From Brevundimonas pishanensis (lineage in GTDB: Bacteria; Pseudomonadota; Alphaproteobacteria; Caulobacterales; Caulobacteraceae), in contig NZ_JAJKBG010000005.1 in the NCBI RefSeq assembly GCF_022750635.1, positions 274,731 to 338,730 of the forward strand: a stretch of DNA of 64,000 bases. The letters are read 5' to 3'. The notes beneath the pieces were generated by a model. The model ran no database searches, had not been told where the DNA came from, and saw only the letters and a list, made by a program, of their open reading frames with translations. The stretch's first letter is position 1. Each line of letters opens with the position of its first letter. Both the position numbers and the translations under genes were made by a program. Positions 28,172-36,251 of this stretch are shown one piece after another.

Positions 28172-29755
28172 TCAGTAGCTCGCGGACTCGGGTTGAAGGT
28201 CGGAGAAGGCGTGCAGGGCAGACACGAAAATGCCCAGTCCGCGCTGTCCCTTGTCGGGTTCGGCCTCGGTGCTGAGGCGATGCAGCAGGTCCGCCGAAGT
28301 CGGCAGGTTGCCGGTGGACTCGCCCGGTATGATCAAGCGGTTCAGTAGAGCGTCGTGCTGGTTCTCGTGCAGCGTCGCTGGCAAGGAGAAGCGATTGCTT
28401 CCGTCACCGTCACGCTGGGTGATCTCCTCCAGCTTCCACAGGCGGAAATCCAGTTTGGCCGCATTGGCATGGATTTCGATAGCGGCGGCCCAGCGCAAAA
28501 GGTCGTCGACATAGTGGTTCAAGGAAGCCACTTCGTTCTCGGGCGCAGCCGCCCGGAAGTCGATCTGGTTCAACTGCTGCATGCGGTACCACGGGTCGCG
28601 GCTGATCATGCGGCTAAGGCCCGACCGAGGGCGCGAGACGATGGGGGCCCAATATTTCCACGACGCGCCAAAGCGCAACAACTGGCCCAGAGCCTTGAGA
28701 GGCAGGTGGTTGTCGCCCTGCGGTGAGGGCAGGTCGGTCCACGTCACAGTATCCGCGTGCGAGCGGGCGACCGTATAGACTTCGCTCTCTTCGCTGCGCT
28801 CGTTCTCTGTCTCGAAGAAGCGGGCGGCAGCAAGGGCACCGTAAACCTCGGGCAGCAGTGCCGGATTTTCCTGTGCCTGTGCACCGGCGTGGTGGTCACC
28901 GACCGAGAAGGGGCGATCCCAGCCGACCATGTACATCTGGTCGAATACCGGCTCGCGGGCCAGCATATCTGCATAATACTTGAGCGCGTTTTGCGACTGC
29001 TGGGCCAGTTCCTCGGCCCGGGCAACGTTGGCGTCAGCGGACTCAACCTCGTCCGAAGGCGGGGCGGCAAAGTCGAAATAGGGCAGCATCAGAACGCCGC
29101 CGATACGGACATTGTCGGCCCCTGCGGGAACCTTGCGCCGGATGAGCTTGGCCAATGTGGGGAAGCCCGCCGCGCCCGTGCCGCCAAAGACCGAGCCGAC
29201 CAGCAGGATGTTCACATCGCGCGAACCGCGGGCCGAGTTGACGTGCTCGACCAGCTGTTTCCAGAAATCCACGTCGGTTTCGATGCGCGAGGTCATGGCT
29301 GCGGCCCCGATGTGGGGGCGCCCGCGATAACCCTGATCCAGTGGCATCTTCTGTTCGGTATCGCCGGCACCCTTACCGACCGCGAACAGGCTGTCGAACA
29401 GGCGCTGCTCGGTCTCGCTCATCGACTCGCGGTCGAAGATCTGGGCCAGCGTGACGTTGGCGTTCGGGTGCGGTGTCCAGACGTTCTCGACCTCGGAAAT
29501 CTTGCGAATTTCTGTGCGTAGAAGGGGGCTGGTACCCAAGGTGTGGTTGCCGCTGCCCTCGCGCCAGGAACGGCGGGCGTCGATCAGGGTCTGGATCAGG
29601 CGCTCCGTGCGGTTGACGTTACCGTTGCTGCGGTCCTGATCGACCAGACCGACATACATCTGTTCTGGCATGAGGCCCGCAGAGGTCAGGTGCAGGGTGC
29701 TCTCGACGACCTTGGCTCCGGTCCCGCCGATGCCGATGACGATATTGATGGTCAA
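28172..29755 (-). CDS. Tubulin/FtsZ-superfamily protein
   Basis: I choose the TTG at 29755 (527 residues): it overlaps the upstream stop (TTGA), and the reading frame beyond it, open to 30064, is just an antisense-style read of the previous gene. The protein begins T-I-N-I-V-I-G-I-G-G-T-G-A-K (nucleotide-binding loop 1). G-S-V-F-G-G-T-G-A-A-G-F-P follows at about 187-199, the equivalent of the tubulin G-G-G-T-G-T/S-G signature. This matches the tubulin-like family separate from FtsZ, some members of which are known to sit beside VWA-domain genes. Likely a polymer-forming GTPase; polymerisation is inferred. Confidence 0.85.
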   Translation of the reverse strand: MTINIVIGIGGTGAKVVESTLHLTSAGLMPEQMYVGLVDQDRSNGNVNRTERLIQTLIDARRSWREGSGNHTLGTSPLLRTEIRKISEVENVWTPHPNANVTLAQIFDRESMSETEQRLFDSLFAVGKGAGDTEQKMPLDQGYRGRPHIGAAAMTSRIETDVDFWKQLVEHVNSARGSRDVNILLVGSVFGGTGAAGFPTLAKLIRRKVPAGADNVRIGGVLMLPYFDFAAPPSDEVESADANVARAEELAQQSQNALKYYADMLAREPVFDQMYMVGWDRPFSVGDHHAGAQAQENPALLPEVYGALAAARFFETENERSEESEVYTVARSHADTVTWTDLPSPQGDNHLPLKALGQLLRFGASWKYWAPIVSRPRSGLSRMISRDPWYRMQQLNQIDFRAAAPENEVASLNHYVDDLLRWAAAIEIHANAAKLDFRLWKLEEITQRDGDGSNRFSLPATLHENQHDALLNRLIIPGESTGNLPTSADLLHRLSTEAEPDKGQRGLGIFVSALHAFSDLQPESASY

Positions 29756-30384
29756 CGCGAAGCCCTCCGCAACGGGACAAACAGGGTGGCGAGGGGGACC
29801 GACGTGCGCATCTTGGTCGGGGCGGCGAAGCCGGTTGCCAGATGGTAGGCCAGTGCCGTCAGGACCACGCCGCCGATGCCATAGGGATAGACGCGCGAGG
29901 GCGAGACAGCCTGTGCGGCACCGCCGGTGCGCAGGCACAGCCAAGCGAACAGAACCGACAGGATCAGGGTAGCGAACAGGCCCAGCACCCACATGCCCGA
30001 GGCCGAACGCATCCCATTGACGCCGCCCACATGAGGCGCGCGCAGGCAGGCGTAGATGGCCCAAAGGCTGGCGATGACAAAGCCCGCGAGGATGCTGCGG
30101 AACAGACCGGTCTCGAGGCCCTTCACGGTATCACGCCGCAACTGGTCGATCTGGGCCTGTTGTTGGGCAGCGGAGTTGGCCGACGTGGCGTCTCCCAAAA
30201 TGGTGCCCAGATTGTCTTCGGCCGCGACGGGCGCGGCCGCCGTCGTCGGCGCAGTGGGCAGATGGGCGCGGTCAAGGAAGTCCGGCGATCTGGTCGTGGC
30301 GGCAATGGCACCCCAACCGATCCCTGCCAGAATGGCAAAGATCACGAGGACCTTGAGAAGCGAAGCGAATATCGACTTGGCCAA
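29752..30384 (-). CDS. Multi-pass membrane protein of the actin/tubulin operon
   Basis: A 210-residue protein with a transmembrane helix at about 8-29, a polar Ala/Thr-rich stretch with a short helix (about 35-90), and three more hydrophobic helices at about 97-113, 128-150 and 168-186. The C-terminus is basic (V-P-L-R-R-A-S-R). I recognise no family. It sits 18 bases downstream of the lipoprotein gene and overlaps the tubulin-like gene, so it is a good candidate for the membrane anchor of the complex. Confidence 0.72.
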   Translation of the reverse strand: MAKSIFASLLKVLVIFAILAGIGWGAIAATTRSPDFLDRAHLPTAPTTAAAPVAAEDNLGTILGDATSANSAAQQQAQIDQLRRDTVKGLETGLFRSILAGFVIASLWAIYACLRAPHVGGVNGMRSASGMWVLGLFATLILSVLFAWLCLRTGGAAQAVSPSRVYPYGIGGVVLTALAYHLATGFAAPTKMRTSVPLATLFVPLRRASR

Positions 30385-30402
30385 GACGGCAACCTCTGGA
30401 TT

Positions 30403-31803
30403 TTAGGATTTGGTTTTGACGACGAGCGCGAGCGTGGCCAGCGGGCGGCCTCCCTCGGGCTGCTGGTCCTGCGTGCTTCGCTCCAGAATGGAGGCCAGCT
30501 CGGCAAGATTTAGCGCGGGGAAGAAGGCTGGATTGCGGGCGCTGATCGCACTGGCCTGATCGGGCGAAACACTCCAGTCCCGCATCCAGCGCGTCGCGTC
30601 GGAGTTAGGTTTGACCGTGCGTGTCGTGTAGCTTGCACCGATGAGATAGGTGTGGCCGGGCAGAAGATCTGCAGCGGCGCGAGCATCAAGGACGAAGGTG
30701 GCCGTCGTCTTTCCGGTGTCATCGGTGTTCACGCGCCATGTACCGCTCAGGTTCGGCATGGCCTCCCACGCGCCGGGGCCGCAGCCTTTGGATGCGCGGC
30801 GCCACACGCGAGCGAAGCCGTTGGGCTCGCCTTCCCATACAGCACCGGGCAGGACGCGCGCCTTGGGATCAACGGCAACCGTAAGGCCCGCCTTTCCGGC
30901 CTGAAGGTCCTTTACGCTGACTTCCACCTGACGGACCGGCGTCTCTGGGGTGCTGAAAACAGGAGCTGGAATAGCAGAGCCGGTCAGACGGGCATCGGGC
31001 AGGTCACCCATCCAGTCGGCCGACGGTTCAGGGCCGAACCAGGTGAAATTGATCCGGTTCTCGGCGAAGGCGGGGCTGCCGGCACGGGTCAGGGATCGAT
31101 AGGCGGTGAGGATCTCTTTGCGCGTGCCTACCAAGACCACGAACAGAGGGCGCTCGCGGGCACCGCGATGGGTGCCGACATTGGGCACCTCATAGACTGG
31201 CCCGCTATAGGGAGCGCGGATGCCGATGACGCCGATCGAGCGTTGGTCCTTGCCGTTCTGACCTGAAAGAATACGTCGAAGCGGGCCGCCAATAGCGACT
31301 TCGGTGCTGCCCTTGAAGGCCGAAGTCGAGAGCCACAGGTCGCTGACAATGATCCGCAGGCCGGGTGAGCGGTCGTCGGCAATCTGGGCGAGCACATCGT
31401 CCAGACGGCTTTCCTGATTATCGCAATCGGCCTGTTTGCCGCAGCGATAGAAGGCGGCCGCAGCCGGGTCTGCGCGGGCGGGCATGGCGGCGATCTTCTC
31501 GCCGAACCGCTTCCAGACAATCTCGGTACTGCCGTCGCGAGCGTGATCGTTAATCAGTCGCTGAATGTCAGCCAGCGGATGCAGATTGGCATTGGCACCG
31601 TCGATATAGCCCGCAATGCTCTCGGAACCGTCCCAGTAGGCGGTGATCGGGCCGGTCTTTTCTGTCGCCGCAGGGCGCAAGGCCGCTGGAGATTGTTCAG
31701 GCGCGCAAATCTGCGTTGCCTTGCCGTTATTGCATGCGTTGAGGAACAGCGCCGTCAAACACGCAGTAAAGGCCAAACCGGCCTTAGCTTTGAGCACCGA
31801 CAT
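30403..31803 (-). CDS. Lipoprotein with VWA-like MIDAS motif
   Basis: A 466-residue protein with a lipoprotein signal peptide and lipobox L-N-A-C (Cys 24). It then has A-Y-W-D-G-S-E-S (Asp58-x-Ser60-x-Ser62), the DxSxS metal-ion-dependent adhesion motif of von Willebrand A domains, at the end of a beta-strand. A later strand, L-R-I-I-V-S-D-L-W-L (about 147-156), offers the usual second Asp. The C-terminal half is beta-rich and of unknown family. It is the first gene of the minus-strand operon. A periplasmic VWA-like adaptor or adhesion role is inferred. Confidence 0.75.
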   Translation of the reverse strand: MSVLKAKAGLAFTACLTALFLNACNNGKATQICAPEQSPAALRPAATEKTGPITAYWDGSESIAGYIDGANANLHPLADIQRLINDHARDGSTEIVWKRFGEKIAAMPARADPAAAAFYRCGKQADCDNQESRLDDVLAQIADDRSPGLRIIVSDLWLSTSAFKGSTEVAIGGPLRRILSGQNGKDQRSIGVIGIRAPYSGPVYEVPNVGTHRGARERPLFVVLVGTRKEILTAYRSLTRAGSPAFAENRINFTWFGPEPSADWMGDLPDARLTGSAIPAPVFSTPETPVRQVEVSVKDLQAGKAGLTVAVDPKARVLPGAVWEGEPNGFARVWRRASKGCGPGAWEAMPNLSGTWRVNTDDTGKTTATFVLDARAAADLLPGHTYLIGASYTTRTVKPNSDATRWMRDWSVSPDQASAISARNPAFFPALNLAELASILERSTQDQQPEGGRPLATLALVVKTKS

Positions 31804-31952
31804 CCCCCATTTTTGCCGGAAGTTTTTATATAACTACGGTTTAGCGCCATGGCGGAACCGGTGTCGATTCATTTATCTCGGCGTTATTTAAATTTGTACT
31901 GATCGTTGATCGGTGATCGCGGGTGTCATATCGAGGGCGGTGGGGGTGGGTT
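31804..31952. promoter_or_regulatory. Divergent intergenic region of the cytoskeletal locus
   Basis: This 149-bp gap between divergent genes is AT-rich near 31825-31835 and 31880-31900 (TTTATATAA, TTATTTAAATTTG), in contrast to the GC-rich flanks. It is the only place where promoters for both arms of the locus can lie. No specific operator was recognised. Confidence 0.45.
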
Positions 31953-33065
31953 ATGAGTATCATCGAGCTGTTAGTGGACGGTCAGCGGATCAAGCTGACA
32001 ACAGACGAAAATGTGACCCGCGCGATTGTCGTCGGCGACCTGAAGCCGGCGACCCGCGTTGTCATCTGGGAACATGACGAGGAGGTTTTCGTCGGCGCTG
32101 CGATGGACGATCCGCAGCTGCGGGCGCTGTTTCCGCCAGAGATGCTTCCGGCCGTGCCCGGCACAAAGAAGATTACTCCTGTTTCGCAAGATGCGGCGGC
32201 GGCTCCAGAGAATGCGCTAGCAGCTGTGCCTGCTCTCCTTGAAGAGCAGCCCGTGGAGGCAGAACCGGTTCGTGTCACCCGCGTGCACGAGACACCCGTC
32301 GTCAATTCGGCAGATGCGGACCAAGAGGCTTTCGAGCGTCGCTTGGAGGCTGCTCGCCGGTTTCATGAACGGATGGATCGCGCGAAGGCACAGTCATCCT
32401 CGGCCCCGGTTGAGGCTAAGCCGGCTCGGGTCACCCGCGTGCAGGACGCGCCAATCGTCAGGGCGTCGGACGCGACAACCGAAGAGAGTTTGCAGCGTCG
32501 ATTAGAGGCTGCTCGCCTGTTGCACGAACAGATGGATCGCGAGCAAGCACAGCAAGTCGCGATGTCCTCTGGGGCCAAACCCCGTCCTTGGCGACACTGG
32601 GTGGCCAAGCTGATTGACCTTCCTTTTCTCGTATTTGCAGCCACCCTAGCCGGAGCGTTGCTCGGCGGAGGCTTCTGGCCGGACCAGCCCGCCGCGATTG
32701 TCATCATCTCGATTGGGATGATCTTTGTTATCGAGGCTCTGATCATGCGGGTTTTTGGAGCTACCTTGGGTAAGGGACTGCTCAATATCCAGGTCCGCAA
32801 AAACGGCCGCCATATTGGGTTCTTTGCGGGAATAGGCCGCAGTCTCCAGTCGCATATCGTCGGCGCTGGAGCCTGGATACCGATCATCAGCATTGTGGTG
32901 ATGCTGGGGGCGCGTACCCGCATGCTCGAAGCGGGTCGTAGTGCCTGGGATCTTGGTGCAGGAAATCAGGTCACCTATGGCAAGATTGGGTTCTTGCGGG
33001 CAGTGGGCATCATAGGCTTTTTCGTTCTGGCGTATCTGTTGTTGGCAGCGGCTGGCGGACTGTAA
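31953..33065 (+). CDS. RDD-family membrane protein with internal repeat
   Basis: The ATG at 31953 follows a G-rich ribosome-binding site; the frame from 31923 adds nothing family-like. The 370-residue protein has three parts. First is a compact N-terminal domain (about 1-60) closely similar to that of the next gene. Second are two copies of a ~45-residue unit (about 88-131 and 148-192) beginning V-R/R-V-T-R-V and ending R-R-L-E-A-A-R-x-x-H-E-x-M-D-R. Third is a C-terminal RDD-type membrane domain (about 208-370; W-V-A-K-L-I-D-L, four to five helices). RDD proteins are poorly understood, some being ion exchangers. Confidence 0.78.
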   Translation: MSIIELLVDGQRIKLTTDENVTRAIVVGDLKPATRVVIWEHDEEVFVGAAMDDPQLRALFPPEMLPAVPGTKKITPVSQDAAAAPENALAAVPALLEEQPVEAEPVRVTRVHETPVVNSADADQEAFERRLEAARRFHERMDRAKAQSSSAPVEAKPARVTRVQDAPIVRASDATTEESLQRRLEAARLLHEQMDREQAQQVAMSSGAKPRPWRHWVAKLIDLPFLVFAATLAGALLGGGFWPDQPAAIVIISIGMIFVIEALIMRVFGATLGKGLLNIQVRKNGRHIGFFAGIGRSLQSHIVGAGAWIPIISIVVMLGARTRMLEAGRSAWDLGAGNQVTYGKIGFLRAVGIIGFFVLAYLLLAAAGGL

Positions 33066-33098
33066 GTCCGTCGCCTTGGGGAAGGTAGCGGGGCGCGA

Positions 33099-34721
33099 AT
33101 GTACAAGATGGGGTTCAGGATTGATGGCCAGACGGTAGTTCTGTCCAGCGACGACAGTGTCCGTCACGCCATGTTGCGCGGCGATCTAAGACGCGACACC
33201 CGCGTATTCGTGGAAGATGACGACAGGGAGGTCTTTGTCGGACCTGCCGAGGATTTTGGTTGGCTGAAAGCGCGCTTCGAGGAAGTTTTCCCCGCGCCGG
33301 TCGTAACTGAAGCCGAAGTTGTCGAAGAACAGCCTGAGGTGGTCGCTCCTGCGCCCGCTCCGGTTGCCTCCGAAGATAAAAGCCCCGCCGAAGAGCCTGT
33401 CCAGCCGCCTGTCAGCGCCGCTGCGGGACAAACTCCGCAACCTGCGGAACCGCAACTGAACGTCGCGCCCGTGGCTCGCGCCAGCACCGGGAAATCTTCG
33501 ACCGGACCGGTGTTGGCTCTGCTCGGGGCGTTTGTCGGTATCGTCGTTTTCGTCTTCTGGATGGTGGACAACAACAGAAGCTATGAACCCTATGAGGCCG
33601 TGCAGTCCGAGCCGGCTGCAGTGGCAGAGGCTGAGCCCGCCTATCCGGTTCTTGAAACCGGAAGGATGTACAGTTTCCCGCAGACTCCCGAAGCGGGCCG
33701 GGTGTTTCAGGTCGGTGACCTGCTGGTGGAACTATCTTCGGCCTACACCGATGGGTACGAGTCTCCGGTTCTCAAGCTCACTGATCCCGAGGGGCAGGTC
33801 TTCGCTTTGACGGGTGATGGCCAGTTCGAGCACGCAGAGTTTGGAGTGGGTGATCTGGATGGTGGGGGCAGAGCCGATGACCTGATCTTCACCAGTTTTT
33901 CGGGCGGGGCTCACTGCTGTTACGCGATCAGCGTCGCCACCAAACATAATGGCCAGTGGCGCAATGTCGATTTCGGGATGTGGGATGGTGCAGGTCTTGA
34001 TGGCTTCCCGACCAATCTGGGCGGGGATGCTGCGCCGGAGTTCCGCGCCTATGACAACAGCTTCCTTTACGCATTCGCTTCCTACGCCGAAAGCGCGGCA
34101 CCGGTGCAAATCCTGAAGCTGCGTGGAGGCCAGATGGTGGATGTGTCCACCGATCGCGCCTATCGGCAGGAGCACGTAAACCGCATGGCCCAGTTGGAGC
34201 CGTCCTGTCGCAATGGCCAGAACGGCGCGTGCGCGGCCTATGTCGCATCCGCAGCGCGCGCCGGATCCATGTCTCCCGCATGGGCCGTTATGCTCCAAAG
34301 CTATACGAACACTGATTGGATATTGCCGACCGCCTGTCTCATTCCGACAAATGACGCCTGTCCGGCCTCGATGGAGGTCGCGTTTGAAACCTATCCCGAG
34401 GCGCTTCAGTACTTCCTGGGCGAGCGGGAGTACGCCTCCCAAGCCTATGTTTCCGGCAAGCAATGGAACGGTAAGCCGTCATTTGATTGCACGGGCAATC
34501 TCGGCGAGGTGCTGGGACTGGTCTGCGATACGCCCTACCTGCGGATGCTCGATCACCAACTCGCGCAGGCCTACACCAAGGCGATGGCGTTCAGCAGGGA
34601 TCGCATTGCGCTTCAGCGCACGCAGCAGGAGTGGATCGCCCTGCGCAATAGCCAACCTGCCGACCTCGACACGATATCCTACCTCTATCAGGCACGTATC
34701 AGCCAACTAACGGGCAACTGA
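33099..34721 (+). CDS. Membrane protein with shared N-terminal domain and LprI-like C-terminus
   Basis: A 540-residue protein. Residues 1-65 repeat the N-terminal domain of the preceding gene (I-D-G-Q, G-D-L, D-T-R-V, D-x-E-V-F-V-G). A Pro/Ala/Glu-rich linker follows, then one transmembrane helix (about 135-156), a beta-rich extracytoplasmic domain (about 185-400) and a DUF1311/LprI-like tail (about 452-540, with Cys residues and Q-R-T-Q-Q-E-W-I-A-L-R-N). LprI domains inhibit lysozyme in some bacteria, so the tail may act on or protect the cell wall. It lies 33 bp from the RDD gene and is likely co-transcribed. An internal Met at residue 4 is an alternative start. Confidence 0.75.
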   Translation: MYKMGFRIDGQTVVLSSDDSVRHAMLRGDLRRDTRVFVEDDDREVFVGPAEDFGWLKARFEEVFPAPVVTEAEVVEEQPEVVAPAPAPVASEDKSPAEEPVQPPVSAAAGQTPQPAEPQLNVAPVARASTGKSSTGPVLALLGAFVGIVVFVFWMVDNNRSYEPYEAVQSEPAAVAEAEPAYPVLETGRMYSFPQTPEAGRVFQVGDLLVELSSAYTDGYESPVLKLTDPEGQVFALTGDGQFEHAEFGVGDLDGGGRADDLIFTSFSGGAHCCYAISVATKHNGQWRNVDFGMWDGAGLDGFPTNLGGDAAPEFRAYDNSFLYAFASYAESAAPVQILKLRGGQMVDVSTDRAYRQEHVNRMAQLEPSCRNGQNGACAAYVASAARAGSMSPAWAVMLQSYTNTDWILPTACLIPTNDACPASMEVAFETYPEALQYFLGEREYASQAYVSGKQWNGKPSFDCTGNLGEVLGLVCDTPYLRMLDHQLAQAYTKAMAFSRDRIALQRTQQEWIALRNSQPADLDTISYLYQARISQLTGN

Positions 34722-34980
34722 TCGCTGCGGCCCTAAGCGGGTATTGAGCAGGTTCTAACTGGTAACGACAATAATGTCGGGACCAGTTAAGAGCTGCTCA
34801 CTTCAGGCCCGTTAGCATTGAGCTTTTGGAATCCGACCATTTTAGCAGACCACTTAAGAGCTGCTCAAAATGAGGGCAAACCAGCTAAGAGCTGCTCGAA
34901 AGCCGCGTAGAAATAGCCCGGACGATCCTGCACGCCTCCTCGCCAAGATGATGCTCTAATTATCTTGCCCCATTCCGTAC
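34722..34980. other. Non-coding spacer containing iterons
   Basis: No gene is visible. The spacer lies downstream of the LprI-tailed gene and downstream of the long minus-strand cobalamin operon. It carries the four iterons described separately; I see no strong terminator hairpin for either transcript. Confidence 0.5.
34745..34898. repeat. Four ~19-bp iterons (one inverted)
   Basis: Three direct copies with the core (G/A)ACCA(G/C)(T/C)TAAGAGCTGCTC lie at 34781-34800, 34848-34867 and 34879-34898. A fourth, inverted copy with about 16 of 19 positions matching lies at 34745-34763. Spacing is irregular. The arrangement resembles TnsB/TniA-type binding sites at transposon ends or regulator boxes. 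No matching set was found near the Tn7-like genes, so the function is unknown. Confidence 0.6.
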
Positions 34981-35487
34981 TCACACTCTCAAACTGAACG
35001 ATGAGCCCCAGGCTGTGTCGTGACCTCTGCCAATACCGTTGACGGCGCGTGTCATGGAGCCTGAGCGGTCCAGGAACTGATCCGCCAGTTCGATCATGAG
35101 CGGGTTTGGGGTGGCGTAGGGTGCGCGTTTTCTAAGACTATGCGCTAGGGCTTGCTCAAGGCCGGGACCGATCATTTGGCAAGCAATGATAAAGGCGGCG
35201 GCGGGGGAGCGGCTGACGCCTGCCCAGCAGTGGATCAACAGCGGTCCCGCCGATTGGGCAGCCTGCCCAAAGGCGAGGATGTCCCTGACTAGGTCCTGTG
35301 ATGGGGCAATAAGGCCGTCGCGCGCATCGGCGATATCATTGAAACGCAATTCCAGATGATGGGGCGCGATTTGGGCAAAACGGGTGAGCTCGGCGCTGGG
35401 TGAGATCAGGCTGAGGATGTGCGAAGGACGACGTGCAAGTGCGATGGCTTCTACGTCGTGTAATGGGCAGACGATGATGGCGCTCAT
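34981..35487 (-). CDS. Protein tyrosine/dual-specificity phosphatase-like protein in the cobalamin operon
   Basis: A 168-residue protein with the Cys-based phosphatase loop H-C-W-A-G-V-S-R-S (HCx5R, about 85-93) and a candidate general-acid Asp upstream (N-D-I-A-D-A-R-D, about 50-57). Its start overlaps the cobS stop (ATGA), so it is made with cobalamin-assembly enzymes. No CobC-type alpha-ribazole-phosphate phosphatase is present in this cluster. I infer that this enzyme may remove the phosphate from alpha-ribazole phosphate or adenosylcobalamin phosphate. A protein-phosphatase role is the alternative. Confidence 0.75.
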   Translation of the reverse strand: MSAIIVCPLHDVEAIALARRPSHILSLISPSAELTRFAQIAPHHLELRFNDIADARDGLIAPSQDLVRDILAFGQAAQSAGPLLIHCWAGVSRSPAAAFIIACQMIGPGLEQALAHSLRKRAPYATPNPLMIELADQFLDRSGSMTRAVNGIGRGHDTAWGSSFSLRV

Positions 35488-36251
35488 AGCGCAACGACGA
35501 TACTGAGCGCCAAGAGGCAGCCGATCTCGAACGCCTGTTCGACGGCCCCCAGAACATCACCTGTGCGACCGCCCAAATGTTTCCACGCCAGCCATGCGGG
35601 GATGGTCGCCGCGATCAGGCCCAGCCCCATGCCTGCACCGGCCATCAATGGTGACAGCAGGGCAAAGGGGATAAGGCCGAAGCCTAAGGCTATCAGCACA
35701 TTATATATGCTGGTCCGATCCGGATTACCTTCTTTGGCCATGCCGGGATTGCCGCCATAGGGCATGATAGCCATGGCGGTGACAGCGGCTGAGCGACCAA
35801 GTGTTTGGGCGCAGATCATGGCCACGGCGGCCAGCCATGGCGATACCTCTATCAGGGCAGCAAGGCAGGCGATCCGGAGCGTGAGATTGAGGAACAGTAC
35901 CGAGGCCCCATAGGTGCCAAGGCGACTGTCCTTCATGATTTCCAAGCGGCGCTCACGCGTGGTTCCGCCGCCGATGCCATCGGCCGTATCGGCAAGGCCG
36001 TCTTCGTGGAAACAGCCGGTCAGGGCCATGCTGGCCGCAACGGCCAGAATGGCCGCCACCAAGGGCGCGGTGATCTGGGCTGCGCCATAGAGGACCGCAG
36101 CCGAAGCACCTCCGACCATCATCCCGACGAGGGGATAATAGCGGGCGCTAGCTTGGATCCATGCGGGATCAAAGGCCTTGAGTTGCGGTGTCGGGATGCG
36201 CGTCAGGAACTGGACCGCGCAAATCACAAGATTGATCTCGCGACGGATCAT
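35484..36251 (-). CDS. cobS: Adenosylcobinamide-GDP ribazoletransferase (cobalamin synthase)
   Basis: A 255-residue integral membrane enzyme joining adenosylcobinamide-GDP and alpha-ribazole (phosphate) in the last assembly step. The diagnostic F-H-E-D-G-L-A-D-T-A-D-G-I-G-G-G segment is at about 81-96, and several transmembrane helices follow. It overlaps both neighbours by 4 bases. Also called cobV in Pseudomonas nomenclature. Confidence 0.95.
   Translation of the reverse strand: MIRREINLVICAVQFLTRIPTPQLKAFDPAWIQASARYYPLVGMMVGGASAAVLYGAAQITAPLVAAILAVAASMALTGCFHEDGLADTADGIGGGTTRERRLEIMKDSRLGTYGASVLFLNLTLRIACLAALIEVSPWLAAVAMICAQTLGRSAAVTAMAIMPYGGNPGMAKEGNPDRTSIYNVLIALGFGLIPFALLSPLMAGAGMGLGLIAATIPAWLAWKHLGGRTGDVLGAVEQAFEIGCLLALSIVVAL

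Noticed and set aside
29756..30064. N-terminal extension of the tubulin-like protein
   Set aside because: The extension is rich in R/G/P/H and is the out-of-frame reading of the upstream membrane gene; the nucleotide-binding loop begins right after TTG 29755, which overlaps the preceding stop.
34745..34898. CRISPR array
   Set aside because: Repeats are short (about 19 bp), irregularly spaced, imperfect and one is inverted; no cas genes are near.
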